Shown piece after piece: positions 36,878 through 46,135 of a stretch of 64,000 nucleotides of DNA. Position numbers and translations under genes: made by a program. Location of the stretch: the NCBI RefSeq assembly GCF_016907795.1, contig NZ_JAFBCR010000001.1, positions 2,833,961-2,897,960 of the forward strand, given 5' to 3'. Positions within the stretch are counted from its first letter, which is position 1. Every line of letters starts with the position of its first letter. The notes beneath the pieces were generated by a model. It was not told where the DNA came from. It saw nothing but the letters and a program-made list of their open reading frames with translations, and made no database searches. The DNA is from Kocuria palustris (GTDB lineage Bacteria > Actinomycetota > Actinomycetes > Actinomycetales > Micrococcaceae).

Positions 36878-38596
36878 ATGACCACAACCGTCCTGCCTGT
36901 GCCCGAGCTCGAGCCGACCGTGCAGCGGCTGCTCAGCGCGCTTCGACCCCTCCAGGACGACGCCGAGGCCGAGCGCACCCGCGAGACCGCCCGGCAGTGG
37001 CTGGCCGGCGACGCCCCCGTGCTGCAGCAGCGCCTGCTGGACTTCGCCCGGCGGGAGGACGCCGCCGGTCGCAGCTGGCTGTCGCGGGAGTGGCTGCGCG
37101 GCTACCTGCGCACGCGCGAGTCCCTGCCGCTGAGCACGAGCGTGGGCTTCCAGCTGGCCGACGAGCCCGGGACTCCCGGCCTCGACCGCGCAGCCCGGTT
37201 TATCCACCGCGCGGCCGCCGTCCACCTGCAGCAGCTGCGCGGTGAGACCCCGGTGGAGGTCAGCCCGCGCGGTGCGCACCTGTGCATGCAGCAGTGGGAG
37301 GCCCTGGGCGGCGGGCTGCGGCACCCGCAGGCGGGCATGGACGAGATCCGCCGGCCGCGGGTCGAGGCCGCCGACGCCGAGATCGGCATCCTCCACCGCG
37401 GGCGCCTCCGAGTGCTGCCGATCGCCGATGCCGACGGCCAGCCCCGCAGCGCCGCCTGTATAGCGCAGGCGCTGCGCACGATCGTCGCCGCGCCGGGCGG
37501 AGCCCGGGACGAGCTGCCCTTCGGCGCGGTCTCCTGGCTGCCCGCCGACGACGCCGCCGAGATCCTCGAGGAGCTGCTGCAGGACTCGGCGAACGCGCGG
37601 ACCTACGACCGGCTGTCCCGCTTGGTGTACACGGTGGACCTGCAGGAGCAGCAGCTCACGGATGAGCAGCACCTGCAGCACCTGGCCTTCGGCTTCCACG
37701 AGGCCTGGGTGCGCAAGCCCATGTCCTACGAGATCGCGCTGCACGACTCCTTCACGGGCGTGCACGTGGAGCACAGCACGATCGACGGGGCCACGGTGCT
37801 GGCGGCCGTGGGCCGCATGCAGCAGGTCGAGATCCACGACGCCCCTGCCGCCGTTCCGGAGCTGGTCATCGAGGCCCCGGAGCTCGCCTGGTCGATGACT
37901 GCGGAGCAGGCCCAGCGCGTGCGCACCGGGCTGGAGGGCGTGTCTCGGGCCGCCGAGCCGCTGTCGGTGCGCCTCGTCACGGTGCCGCGCGCGGCCGCCG
38001 AGGATCGGCCGTTCCGGATGAGCGACGACGCAGTCCAGCAGCTGATCTTCACGATCGCCCAGCAGCTGGCCTTCGGACGGGTGCGCAGCGTCTACGAGTC
38101 GGTCGACGTCCGCGATTTCCAGGCCGGGCGCACCGAGTGCCTGCGCCCGGTGACGGCCCAGGCCGTCGAGCTCGCGGCCGCCGCCGTGGAGGGCACCGCG
38201 ACCCAGGAGCAGCTGCGCGCTGCGATCGAGGCGCACAAGGACTGGATCAAGGCGTGCAAGGCTGGGCACGGCCCGCAGCGCCACGTCACCGGCCTTCGGC
38301 TCATGGCGGATGAGGACCAGGTGCGGAAGGGGCTGCTCGGGGATCCATCGCTGGAGGCGCTCTCGGAGGACTTCCTGTCGACCACCTCGGTGGGCGGGGC
38401 GCAGTCCATCGTGCGCTACGCCTTCGCCCCCACCTCCGCGGCCGGTTTCGGCATCGCCTACACCAAGGGCGAGCGCGAGTTCGAGTTCTGCCTCAGCTTC
38501 CGCGCCGACACGGCCGAGGACCCCGACGGCTTCGCCGAGGCGCTGGTCGAGGCCGCGCAGCTGCTGTGGTCCGTTGTCGGGACGCCCGCGCGCTGA
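36878..38596 (+). CDS. Choline/carnitine O-acyltransferase-like enzyme
   Basis: A 572-aa protein with the main landmarks of the carnitine/choline acyltransferase family: SREWLRGYLRTRESLPLSTSVGFQL near the N-terminus, the catalytic histidine in GVHVEHSTIDGA, SVYESVDVRDFQAGRTECLRP (the region that binds the carnitine/CoA moieties in known enzymes) and a GFGIAYTKGEREFEFCLSF C-terminal stretch. These enzymes move acyl groups between CoA and carnitine or choline. They are unusual in bacteria, and the true acceptor here is not known. AGAGGA precedes the ATG. It stands alone between the glycosyltransferase pair and the insertion elements. Confidence 0.8.
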   Translation: MTTTVLPVPELEPTVQRLLSALRPLQDDAEAERTRETARQWLAGDAPVLQQRLLDFARREDAAGRSWLSREWLRGYLRTRESLPLSTSVGFQLADEPGTPGLDRAARFIHRAAAVHLQQLRGETPVEVSPRGAHLCMQQWEALGGGLRHPQAGMDEIRRPRVEAADAEIGILHRGRLRVLPIADADGQPRSAACIAQALRTIVAAPGGARDELPFGAVSWLPADDAAEILEELLQDSANARTYDRLSRLVYTVDLQEQQLTDEQHLQHLAFGFHEAWVRKPMSYEIALHDSFTGVHVEHSTIDGATVLAAVGRMQQVEIHDAPAAVPELVIEAPELAWSMTAEQAQRVRTGLEGVSRAAEPLSVRLVTVPRAAAEDRPFRMSDDAVQQLIFTIAQQLAFGRVRSVYESVDVRDFQAGRTECLRPVTAQAVELAAAAVEGTATQEQLRAAIEAHKDWIKACKAGHGPQRHVTGLRLMADEDQVRKGLLGDPSLEALSEDFLSTTSVGGAQSIVRYAFAPTSAAGFGIAYTKGEREFEFCLSFRADTAEDPDGFAEALVEAAQLLWSVVGTPAR

Positions 38597-38666
38597 AGCG
38601 AGCTCCGGGCCCCACTAGGCCGTGTTGATCAAGAGGTTTCGACCTCGGCTGGGTGAGCCTTGAACG

Positions 38667-38822
38667 GTGACGCGACAGGAGATCTCTGACGGGTTGTGGG
38701 CCGTGATAGAGCCGTTGATGCCGTCGACCACTGGCCGCTCGCGGCCGTGGACGGATCATCGGCTCGCTGTTGAGGGGATCGCGTGGAAATACCGGACTGG
38801 GGCGCCGTGGCGGGATGTGTGA
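38667..38822 (+). pseudogene. Truncated IS5-family transposase N-terminus
   Basis: A 51-codon remnant beginning at GTG. It reads ISDGLWAVIEPLMPSTTG, then WTDHRLAVEGIAWKYRTGAPWRDV and a stop. This is the recognisable start of an IS5/IS4-type transposase (LWxxIxPLLP...GxxWKYRTGAPWRDLP). The frame is cut by the left end of the IS3 element at 38820, whose first bases supply the stop. No continuation is seen after the IS3 right end, so flanking DNA was rearranged or deleted. Confidence 0.8.
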
Positions 38823-39133
38823 AGCGCCCTGGGTTTCGTTCCGACCTACTTCCTCAAGGAGGATCGGATCATGCCCCAGAAGTACACCCCCGAGTTCAAG
38901 GCGCGAGCCCTGAAGCTCATCGAAGAACGCGTCCGTGCCGAGCAGTGCTCTGGCTGGGTCGCCTGCACCGCCGTCGGTGAAGCCCTCGGCGGGATCTCAC
39001 CGCACACGCTGAGGAACTGGTGGAAGCAGGACCGCATCGATCAGGGCGAGGCTCCAGGGCTGAGCACCGCTGAAGCCGAGGAGATCACCAAGCTGCGCAG
39101 AGAGAATCTTGAGCTGCGCCGCGGCAACGAGAT

Positions 39134-40367
39134 GGCGGATTCAAGCGGTGGGCGCAAGGAACTCTGCGAGCTTCTCTGATGGTGTCAGATAGCCCAGCGT
39201 CTTGCGGGGGCGTCCGTTGAGGCTGTCCTGGATCGCGTCCAACTCCTCGCGGCTGACGACGCTCAGGTCGGTGCCTTTGGGCAGGTACTGGCGCAGCAGG
39301 CCGTTGGTGTTCTCGTTGCTCCCCCGCTGCCAGGGCGAGTGGGGATCGCAGAAGTAGATCGGGATTCCTGTGGCGATGGTGAACGCGGCGTGCTTGGACA
39401 TCTCCGCGCCTTGGTCCCAGGTGATCGTTCGAATCAACGAGGACGGCAGCTTGCTGATTGCGGCGCGCATCGCGGCCTCGACCTGCTCGGCGCTCTTGCC
39501 GTCGGGCAGGTGCAGCAGCAGTGTCATTCGCGTCGAGCGCTCAACGAGCGTGCCGATGGCGCTGCGGCTGCCCTCGCCGAGGATGAGATCTCCTTCCCAG
39601 TGGCCTGGCACGGCGCGGTCGTCGGCTTCTGCGGGGCGCTTGCTGAGCATGATCATGCCGGGGATGCGGCCGCGACCGTCCGTGGTTCCGCGGGGCTTGC
39701 GGGCCGCTCTTCCGGACCGCAGGCACCGCGCCAGCTCACGGCGCAGTTCGCCTCGGCCCTGCACGAACAGCGACTGGTAGATCGTCTCGTGGCTCACGCG
39801 CATCTCCGGGTCGTCGGCGTGATCCAACCGTAGGCGCGCTGCGATCTCCTCAGGTGACCACAGTTGCTCCAGCCGGCTGGCGACCTCCTCGAGCAGCCGG
39901 CCCGACGCAAGCTTGAACGGCTTCGGTCGACGCGCCTGCTCGCGGGCACGTTCATGACCACGCCACGCCGAGTAGCCGCAGCGACCCCCACCGCGCTTCA
40001 CCTCACGGCTGACGGTCGACACCGCACGCCCCAGCTGCTCGGCGATCGCGGTGAAGGTATCGCCGCGATTGATCCCGAGCAGGATCTGCTCGCGCTCGTC
40101 GATCGTCAGACAGCCCTGACGTGGCTCCCACCCGAACGGCCTGGCGTCAAGGTGCCTGCCGGCGCGGGCCATGATGCCGACCAGCGGCGCGCTGCAGCTG
40201 ATCTCCTTGGCGATATCGACCAGCCGCCAGCCCCTCGCGTGCAGCCTGAGCGCCAGCTGCTTCTGCTCCCGGCTGAGATGACCGTGCTTGCCCTGCATCC
40301 GGATCCTCCTGTGATCAGTGACTGTCCCATCTCACAGGAGATGTTGCGCTGACCGCTTGAATCCGCC
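39134..40367 (-). mobile_element. IS30-family insertion sequence nested in IS3
   Basis: Bounded by a perfect 16-bp inverted repeat (GGCGGATTCAAGCGGT at 39134-39149, its complement at 40352-40367) and flanked by a 3-bp target duplication GAT (39131-39133 and 40368-40370). It encodes one transposase on the minus strand. The intact ends and duplication show this is the most recent insertion in the cluster. Confidence 0.92.
39141..40298 (-). CDS. IS30-family transposase
   Basis: A 385-aa DDE transposase that cuts and joins the IS ends. Two N-terminal helix-turn-helix regions (SREQKQLALRLHARGWRLVDIAKEI, then FTAIAEQLGRAVSTVSREVKRG) precede the catalytic core: D in HWEGDLILGEG, D in TITWDQGAEM and E in WQRGSNENTNGLLRQYLPKGTD. 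The length is normal and the frame is intact, so it may be active. The protein ends inside the left terminal repeat. Confidence 0.93.
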   Translation of the reverse strand: MQGKHGHLSREQKQLALRLHARGWRLVDIAKEISCSAPLVGIMARAGRHLDARPFGWEPRQGCLTIDEREQILLGINRGDTFTAIAEQLGRAVSTVSREVKRGGGRCGYSAWRGHERAREQARRPKPFKLASGRLLEEVASRLEQLWSPEEIAARLRLDHADDPEMRVSHETIYQSLFVQGRGELRRELARCLRSGRAARKPRGTTDGRGRIPGMIMLSKRPAEADDRAVPGHWEGDLILGEGSRSAIGTLVERSTRMTLLLHLPDGKSAEQVEAAMRAAISKLPSSLIRTITWDQGAEMSKHAAFTIATGIPIYFCDPHSPWQRGSNENTNGLLRQYLPKGTDLSVVSREELDAIQDSLNGRPRKTLGYLTPSEKLAEFLAPTA

Positions 40368-40424
40368 GATCCTGCGCAAGGCTTCGGCTTTTTTCGCAGC
40401 GGAGCTCGACCGCCCCACGACGAG

Positions 40425-41339
40425 ATGATCGCGTTCATCGATATGCATCGTGATCAGTTCGGGGTCGAGGCCATCTGCCGCACGCTGAGTGCAACGGAGT
40501 GTGGGTTCATCACCTCGCGCGGCTACCGCCCCGCGAAGACCAGGCCCGCCTCTGAGCGGTCTGTGCGAGACGCGATGCTCGGGCAGGAGATCAGGCGGGT
40601 CCATGTCGAGAACTACAGCGTCTACGGCGTCAGGAAGATGCACCAGGCCATGCGTCGGGCCAGCTGGGAGATCAGCCGGGACCAAGCAGCCCGCCTCATG
40701 CGTGCCGCCGGGCTGCAGGGCGTGAGGCGAGGGCGCAAGCCGATCACGACGAAGCCTGCCCGCGAGCCGGATGCCCGCCCTGACATGGTCGAGCGCCGCT
40801 TCACGGCGGATCGGCCGCATCGGCTCTGGGTCGCTGACATCACCTACGTGAGGATCCTGGGTGGGTTCTGCTACGTCGTTTTCATCACCGACGTCTACTC
40901 CCGGCGCATCGTCGGGTGGGCCGTCTCGGGCAGCCTTCACACTGCGGGGCTGCCGTTGCTGGCCCTGGAGCACGCGCTGTTGAGCACGGGAGCCAGCCGG
41001 GGCCGGGAAGGTCTGGTCCATCACTCAGACCGCGGCTCCCAGTACGTCTCTCTGGCGTATTCGGACGCGCTCATCACCGCCGGGGTGAGCGCCTCGGTGG
41101 GCACCGTGGGCGACTCCTACGACAACGCCCTGGCCGAGACCGTGAACGGGCTCTACAAAGCCGAACTCATTCACGCCAAGCGGATCTGGGAGTCCGTCGA
41201 GGCGGTCGAGCTGGCCACGATGGGGTGGGTGCACTGGTGGAACACGGCCCGCCTCCATGAAGCCCTCGGCTACTGCACTCCCGCGGAGGTCGAGGCGGCC
41301 TACACTCACGACCAGGATTCAGCGCCCGTTGCGTCCTGA
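40425..41339 (+). CDS. IS3-family transposase OrfB
   Basis: A 304-aa rve-type DDE integrase domain: D in LWVADITYVRILGGF, D in HHSDRGSQYVSLAYSDAL and E in SYDNALAETVNGLYKAEL, followed by WWNTARLHEALGYCTPAEVE. Its ATG overlaps the OrfA stop in the -1 frame. A T-TTT-TTC slippery heptamer at 40389-40395 in the end of OrfA would normally allow a -1 OrfAB fusion, but OrfA is now split, so only OrfB can be made. Confidence 0.92.
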   Translation: MIAFIDMHRDQFGVEAICRTLSATECGFITSRGYRPAKTRPASERSVRDAMLGQEIRRVHVENYSVYGVRKMHQAMRRASWEISRDQAARLMRAAGLQGVRRGRKPITTKPAREPDARPDMVERRFTADRPHRLWVADITYVRILGGFCYVVFITDVYSRRIVGWAVSGSLHTAGLPLLALEHALLSTGASRGREGLVHHSDRGSQYVSLAYSDALITAGVSASVGTVGDSYDNALAETVNGLYKAELIHAKRIWESVEAVELATMGWVHWWNTARLHEALGYCTPAEVEAAYTHDQDSAPVAS

Positions 41340-41366
41340 CCTCGGAACGAAACCCAGGGCGCTTCA

Positions 41367-42039
41367 GCCTGCACGCGACTCATCTCCGATCCCCGGCCCA
41401 ACCAGCGCTTCTGCAACAAGCGCTGTCGGGACCGGGCTGCTTGGAGACGTGCCCATGACCAGCCCGAGCAAGACTCGTCGCAGGCCATGGTCGACCTCTC
41501 TCAACTGGCAAAGGCTGATCGCCAGCTCGCCGGTAAGAAGCGCACCATCGCCAGGCTCCGCGCCCGCCACCAGACCGACCGCGATCGCACCCGCGCGGCC
41601 GAGGTCGCCGCCGCGGCCGCGGACCGTCGCGCCGAGCGGGCGATCGAATCCATGGGCCGTGATCAGCACGCACTCAGCCGAGAGAACGCCGAGCTGGCCG
41701 ACGCCCTGCGCAAAGCCCGGCAGGACCTCCAGACCGAGAAGCGGAACAACGCTCAGCTCCGGGACGTGATCGGCAAGTTCCGTGCCGATGCCGAGCAGCG
41801 TGAGCTTGCCGAACGGCAAGTGCCGACGCAGCTCATCCGAACGGCAATGGGAAGCCCTTGCCGTTCGGATCGCCCGGCAAGCTTCCGGCGGCACGGGACT
41901 GCCGCTTGCCGGGCTCGACCAGGAAGTCGTCTCGACCTGGCAGCGGCTCCGGCAAGCCACCGGCACCGGCACCACCGAGACGGCAGCACCAGCACGCACA
42001 CCCCGACCGGCAACCGCTCCCCGTAGAAGGAACCGATGA
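41367..42039 (+). pseudogene. Truncated, frameshifted zinc-finger/coiled-coil plasmid gene
   Basis: An open frame runs straight from the IS3 right end: NQRFCNKRCRDRAAWRRAHD, a RFCxxxCR-type zinc-finger half, then a long charged coiled coil (QLAKADRQLAGKKRTIARLRAR ... DLQTEKRNNAQLRDVIGKFRADAEQ; from 41487 if the internal ATG is used). Near 41801-41840 the natural sequence shifts to the +1 frame (ERQWEALAVRIARQASGGTGLPLAGLDQEVV), whose stop overlaps the relaxase ATG (ATGA). The 5' end is therefore cut off by IS3 and the middle is frameshifted. It is probably an accessory gene of the relaxase; exact role unknown. Confidence 0.6.
41805..41870. repeat. Two adjacent hairpins upstream of the relaxase, possible oriT or regulator site
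   Basis: Hairpin 1: CTTGCCG at 41805-41811 pairs with CGGCAAG at 41814-41820. Hairpin 2: ATCCGAACGGCAA at 41835-41847 pairs perfectly with 41858-41870, with an additional GGG/CCC pair in the loop. Both share the CCGAACGGCAA core. They lie ~170-230 bp upstream of the relaxase start, where an origin of transfer could be. Function is inferred only from position and structure. Confidence 0.5.
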
Positions 42040-45000
42040 CCGTCTCCATCTCCAAGATGTCCGTCGAGTACTACCTGGAGCAGGTCGCGATCGGCGACGC
42101 CGCGGTAGCCGGCACCGGCACCCGCGACCTCACCCGCTACTACACCTCTGCCGGTGCCCCGCCCGGCAGATGGCTCGGTGCCGGCACCGCCGGGCTCGGC
42201 ATCGATCCCGGCACGCGCGTCACTGCCCAGGCCGCGCGCCGACTCCTCCAGGACTCGGCACACCCCACGACTGGCGAGCCCCTGGGGCGCGCCCCGATCA
42301 CCGCCCAGCAGGCCCCCGAGGGAGCCAAGACCGCCGCCGGCAAGCCCGCGAAGTCCGACCGGCAGCCTGTCTCCGGATTCGACCTCACGTTCTCCGTGCC
42401 GAAGTCCGTCTCGGTGCTGTGGGCCATGGCCGATGAACCGACCAAGGCCGCGATCCATGCTGCCCACCGCGCAGCCGTCGATCAGAGCCTGTCGTGGCTG
42501 GACGACCGGGTCATCTAGACCCGAGCCGGACATGCCGGCGTCGCCAAAGTCGCCACCCGCGGACTCGTCGCCACCGCTTTCGACCACTGGGACTCCCGTG
42601 CCGGCGACCCGCAGCTGCATACCCATGGCGTCGTCGCCAACCGCATCCAGCGCGCCTCCGACGGAGCCTGGACCACCCTCGACTCCGTCAACCTGCACAA
42701 GAACGTCGTCGCCGCCTCCGAGCGATTCAACGGTCTTCTCTTCGACGAGCTCGCCCGCACCATCGGCGCCCAAGCCGAGATCCGCGGCGAGATCACGACC
42801 AGCGCCGACGGTCTCCAGCTCACCGACCGCAACGCGCGCATCGAACTGGCAGGCGTCCCGGACGAACTCATCAACGAGTTCTCCACCAGAGCGCGGGCGA
42901 TCGAGGCCGAAGCCGACCGACTCATCGCTGCTTGGACTGAAGAGCACGGTGCCCGACCATCGGAGGGTGATCTCCTGGACATCCGTCGTCAGGCCACCCT
43001 CGCCACCCGCGAGGCCAAGGACCACGACGACCACCGCAGCCTTGAACGCAAGAGCGCCCAGTGGCGCGACCGCGCCTCGGACCTCGGCTTCAACCCGGCC
43101 GCAATCGTCTCCCGCACGATCGCCCAGCAGCCGAGCATCACGACCGCTGAGACCATCCAGCCCGACACGATGACCCAGATCGCCCAGCGCGCGATCACGA
43201 CCGTGTCCGCCCAGCGTGCGACCTTCACCCGCGCCAACGTTCACGCCGAGATCTCCAGGGGCCTCGCCGCCGTGCGGTGCCACACCCCCGAAGATCGAGA
43301 CCAGCTCCTAGATACCGTCACGGACCTCGCCCTGGACTCCACGGTCCGGCTCACCCCGCACCGCTACCAGTCCCCCGATCAGCACCACCCAGGCCTGTCC
43401 TCTGGAACGGACCACGCCTTCAACGACACCGCGGCCTACGCGACCCCCGAACAGCTCGATGCCGAAGCCCGGCTCATCGACGCCGCCACCAACAACCAAG
43501 GCCCCGTCATCTCCGACACCACCCGGGCCGAGGCCGTCCTGGACAGCATCACCGTCGGCGACGGGCACTCCCTCGCAGATGATCAGCGCCGAGCCGCATT
43601 GAGCATCGCCACAGCTCCTCAATCGGTCAGCGCCCTCATCGGCCCAGCCGGCACCGGCAAGACCACGTCGCTGTCCGCACTGCGCCAAGTCTGGGAAGAC
43701 CAGCACGGCACAGGCTCGATCGTCGGGCTCGCCCCCTCAGCCGTCGCCGCCTCCGTGCTCAGCCAGGAGATCGACATCCCCACCGACAACGTCACGAAGT
43801 GGCTCTGGGAATCCGCCGGCCCCGGCGCCCAACATCGCCAAGAGCAGCTCGACAAGGCCCGAGACGAGATGACCCTCCTTCTCGCCCACCTGGACGACTC
43901 ACCCTCGGCCGCGCAGCAGAGAACGATGCGCCGCCTCAACGCCACCATCACCCAACTGGAGACCACCCAAGACCGCTACACCATGCGCCCGAACCAGCTC
44001 GTCATCGTCGACGAAGCCTCCATGGCCGGCACCCAAGCCCTCGATCAGCTCCGCGACCAGGCACAGCACGCCGGAGCGAAGATCGTTGCCGTCGGAGACC
44101 CCGCACAGCTCAGCGCAATCGAAGCCGGCGGAACCCTCGGATGGATCGAACGCCACCAGGACCGACCCGACGTCACCGCCGCCACCCTCAGCAGCGTGTG
44201 GCGCTTCAAGAACGACTGGGAGGCCTCCAACTCCCTTGCACTGCGCGAAGGCAAGCACCACGCCATCGACACCCTGATCGAACACGACCGCATCACCGGA
44301 GTCGCCGACCCCGACGACGTCGAGACCACGGCCTTCCAGCAGTGGGCCGAAGCTCGCACACAGGGCTCGGCCCTGCTCATCGCCTCCACCAAGGACTCCG
44401 TCGACCGCCTCAACGCACAAGCCCAAGCGCTCCTGCGCTCCGAAGGCGAAGTCGACGGCACCCATACCGCCGAGCTGTCAGCCGGTACCGTCGCCGGAGT
44501 CGGTGACCGCATCCTCACCCGCCGCAACGAGCGTGCGGTGCTCGACGACCACGGAGAGTTCATCAAGAACGGCGACCTGCTGACTGTGACCCGCGTCCAT
44601 GCTGACGGGGCGCTGGAAGCCGCCCGCGACAACGGTGCCGCCGTCCATCTGTCGCCCGAGGTCCTCGCCACCACGCAGCTCGGCTACGCCTGCACCGCTC
44701 ACCGCTCCCAAGGCGCGACCGTCGATCGAGCCATCACCGCCGTCGATCCCTCGACGACGTCGCGAGAGACCTTCTACGTCGGCATGACCCGCGGCCGCTA
44801 CTCCAACACCGCGGTCCTGCCCATCCCAGACAGCGACGGTCAAGACACTCAGACCGACACCCCGGACCCCTGGAAGATGATCCGGGAGATCACACCCAAG
44901 ACCGTCCGTGATCAGCTCGTGCGCGTCCTGGACCGCTCCGACACCGACATGACAGCCCACGAAGTCCGCGATCATGCCCACGGTTGGGACGCCGATCTGC

Positions 45001-45644
45001 CCCGTCTGACCGACGAGCTCCGGTACGCGGGACAGGCGATCGCCACCCGTCAGGCCGTGGAATGGGTCGAACGCTCCCACGGCCCGGAGACAGTCACCTC
45101 CTGGGCCAATAGCGAGCACTGGCACGCGATCATCAACGAGATCGCCCGCGGCCACCGCGTCCCCGAAGAACCAGCCCCGGAGACACCCCGCGAGGCCCTG
45201 GCCGCAGTCAAGGCCGCAGACCTCCAGCCCCGCTCCACCCGCCACGGCGGCCTGGCGGTCCCCACCTCCGACAACGACGCCGAGACACACACCGTGCGTC
45301 AGGTCCTGGACAAGATCTCCGATCGCCTCACCGTCCTGCGAGCCCAGACCCACAACGAGCCCTGGCGCTCCTCCCTGGCCACCGAACCGACACAGCGCAT
45401 CGACGCCGCCCTGATCGCCCGCCAGGCCTGTGACTGGGACGACCCCGACACCGTCCTGCCCGACACCCCTCCCCAGGACCGTCGAGCAGCCGAGGCATGG
45501 CAGAACTTCCACGACTCCGCGACCCAGCCAGACCAGACCACCACACCGGAGCCGACGCCGTTCCCCGACGACCAGCGTCACGTCCACCCCGAGAGCCCCG
45601 AAGTCATCGACACGACCACCGGCCCGGAAGGAGCCCACCTCTGA
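42036..45644 (+). pseudogene. MobF-type conjugative relaxase-helicase (TraA/TrwC-like) with in-frame stop
   Basis: A 1202-codon frame interrupted only by a TAG at codon 161 (42516-42518). Before it lie the relaxase N-terminus (MTVSISKMSVEYYLEQVA, with the probable nicking tyrosines) and FDLTFSVPKSVSVLWAM. After it lie the metal-binding histidines in DPQLHTHGVVAN (H195, H197), Walker A GPAGTGKTT (536-544), VIVDEASMAGTQALDQLRDQ (D659), VGDPAQLSAIEAGG and GYACTAHRSQGATVDRAI of a RecD/TraI helicase. The stop separates the nicking tyrosines from the histidine triad, so the protein should be inactive unless TAG is read through. Downstream residues begin TRAGHAGVAKVATRGLVATAFDHW, normal for the family. 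An internal ATG at 43170 could give an isolated helicase. Confidence 0.88.
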
Positions 45645-46031
45645 CCAGCACCACCTCGGGCAGGTGTCCCATTTGGGACACCTGCCCACCATGTCTAGAC
45701 ACAGCTAACACACAGGATAAGATCAGGGGGTTCCTGGCCCCTCAGCCAGGAACCCCCTGCGGCCCAAGGTCTTACCCCAGATCGATCCATCTGGAGTCCC
45801 CCAAGACTGCCTTGGGCACCGCGGAACACTACCACATGCATACGCATAGAGTAGTCGGTGACATGTTCTTCCATGTCACCGGCAGGGTCGGTCGGCGCCT
45901 CCCTTGACCGGCCGACCCTCCACTTCCTCGATTCACCGGCCACACGACGGCCCCGCAACCCAGAGATTGCGCCCTAAACCCGCGCGGATGATCACCCCCC
46001 TACCCGCGCCACGGCCGTGCTCTTGTGAGAC
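45645..46031. repeat. Non-coding segment with four consecutive hairpins
   Basis: No gene is evident. Inverted repeats: 45658-45671/45674-45687 (14 bp, 2-nt loop, TGTCCCATTTGGGACA centre); 45725-45738/45745-45758 (14 bp); 45856-45865/45872-45881 (10 bp); 45885-45895/45908-45918 (11 bp with one wobble). A TGTCTAGACA palindrome lies at 45692-45701. The first two could end relaxase transcription; the set could also be a plasmid replication, partition or resolution site. The segment is less GC-rich than the rest. Confidence 0.6.
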
Positions 46032-46083
46032 CTGTCACGTTTTTTGCGCCAGGCGTGACAGTTGGTGCATTCTTCAGTATGTA
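46032..46083 (+). promoter_or_regulatory. Candidate promoter with overlapping operator dyad
   Basis: CTGTCACG at 46032-46039 and CGTGACAG at 46054-46061 form an 8-bp dyad. The right arm contains GTGACA (46055-46060), 17 bases from TATGTA (46078-46083), a plausible -35/-10 pair. A regulator bound to the dyad would cover the -35 box. The secreted-protein gene starts at 46136. Confidence 0.4.
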
Positions 46084-46135
46084 CTTACCGAGGCTCTGAT
46101 GACAGAGCCACGGCCCCGCAGCTCGAGGAGCCTCC

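Larger units (their letters stand above)
38871..40428 (+). pseudogene. IS3 transposase OrfA, split by IS30 insertion
   Basis: A helix-turn-helix OrfA (MPQKYTPEFKARALKLIEE..., leucine-zipper-like ITKLRRENLELRRGNE) read at 38871-39133, then interrupted. Removing the IS30 element and one GAT duplication joins it exactly to 40371-40428, restoring ILRKASAFFAAELDRPTTR and a stop that overlaps OrfB. Without excision the protein ends in IS30-derived residues at 39179. AAGGAGG precedes the ATG. Confidence 0.88.
38820..41366 (+). mobile_element. IS3-family insertion sequence, interrupted by an IS30 element
   Basis: Perfect 25-bp terminal inverted repeats at 38820-38844 and 41342-41366 (beginning TGAAGCGCCC) bound the element. 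It encodes overlapping OrfA and OrfB. A separate IS30-type element (39134-40367) lies within OrfA. Flanking triplets are GTG on the left and GCC on the right, so no target duplication remains and at least one flank has been rearranged since insertion. Confidence 0.92.

Noticed and set aside
42036..42518. A separate 160-aa relaxase gene ending at TAG
   Set aside because: The downstream sequence continues the same family in the same frame with no new start or ribosome site, so a nonsense mutation in one gene is the simpler reading.
45658..45918. CRISPR array
   Set aside because: The hairpins differ in sequence and spacing; there are no identical direct repeats with spacers and no cas genes.
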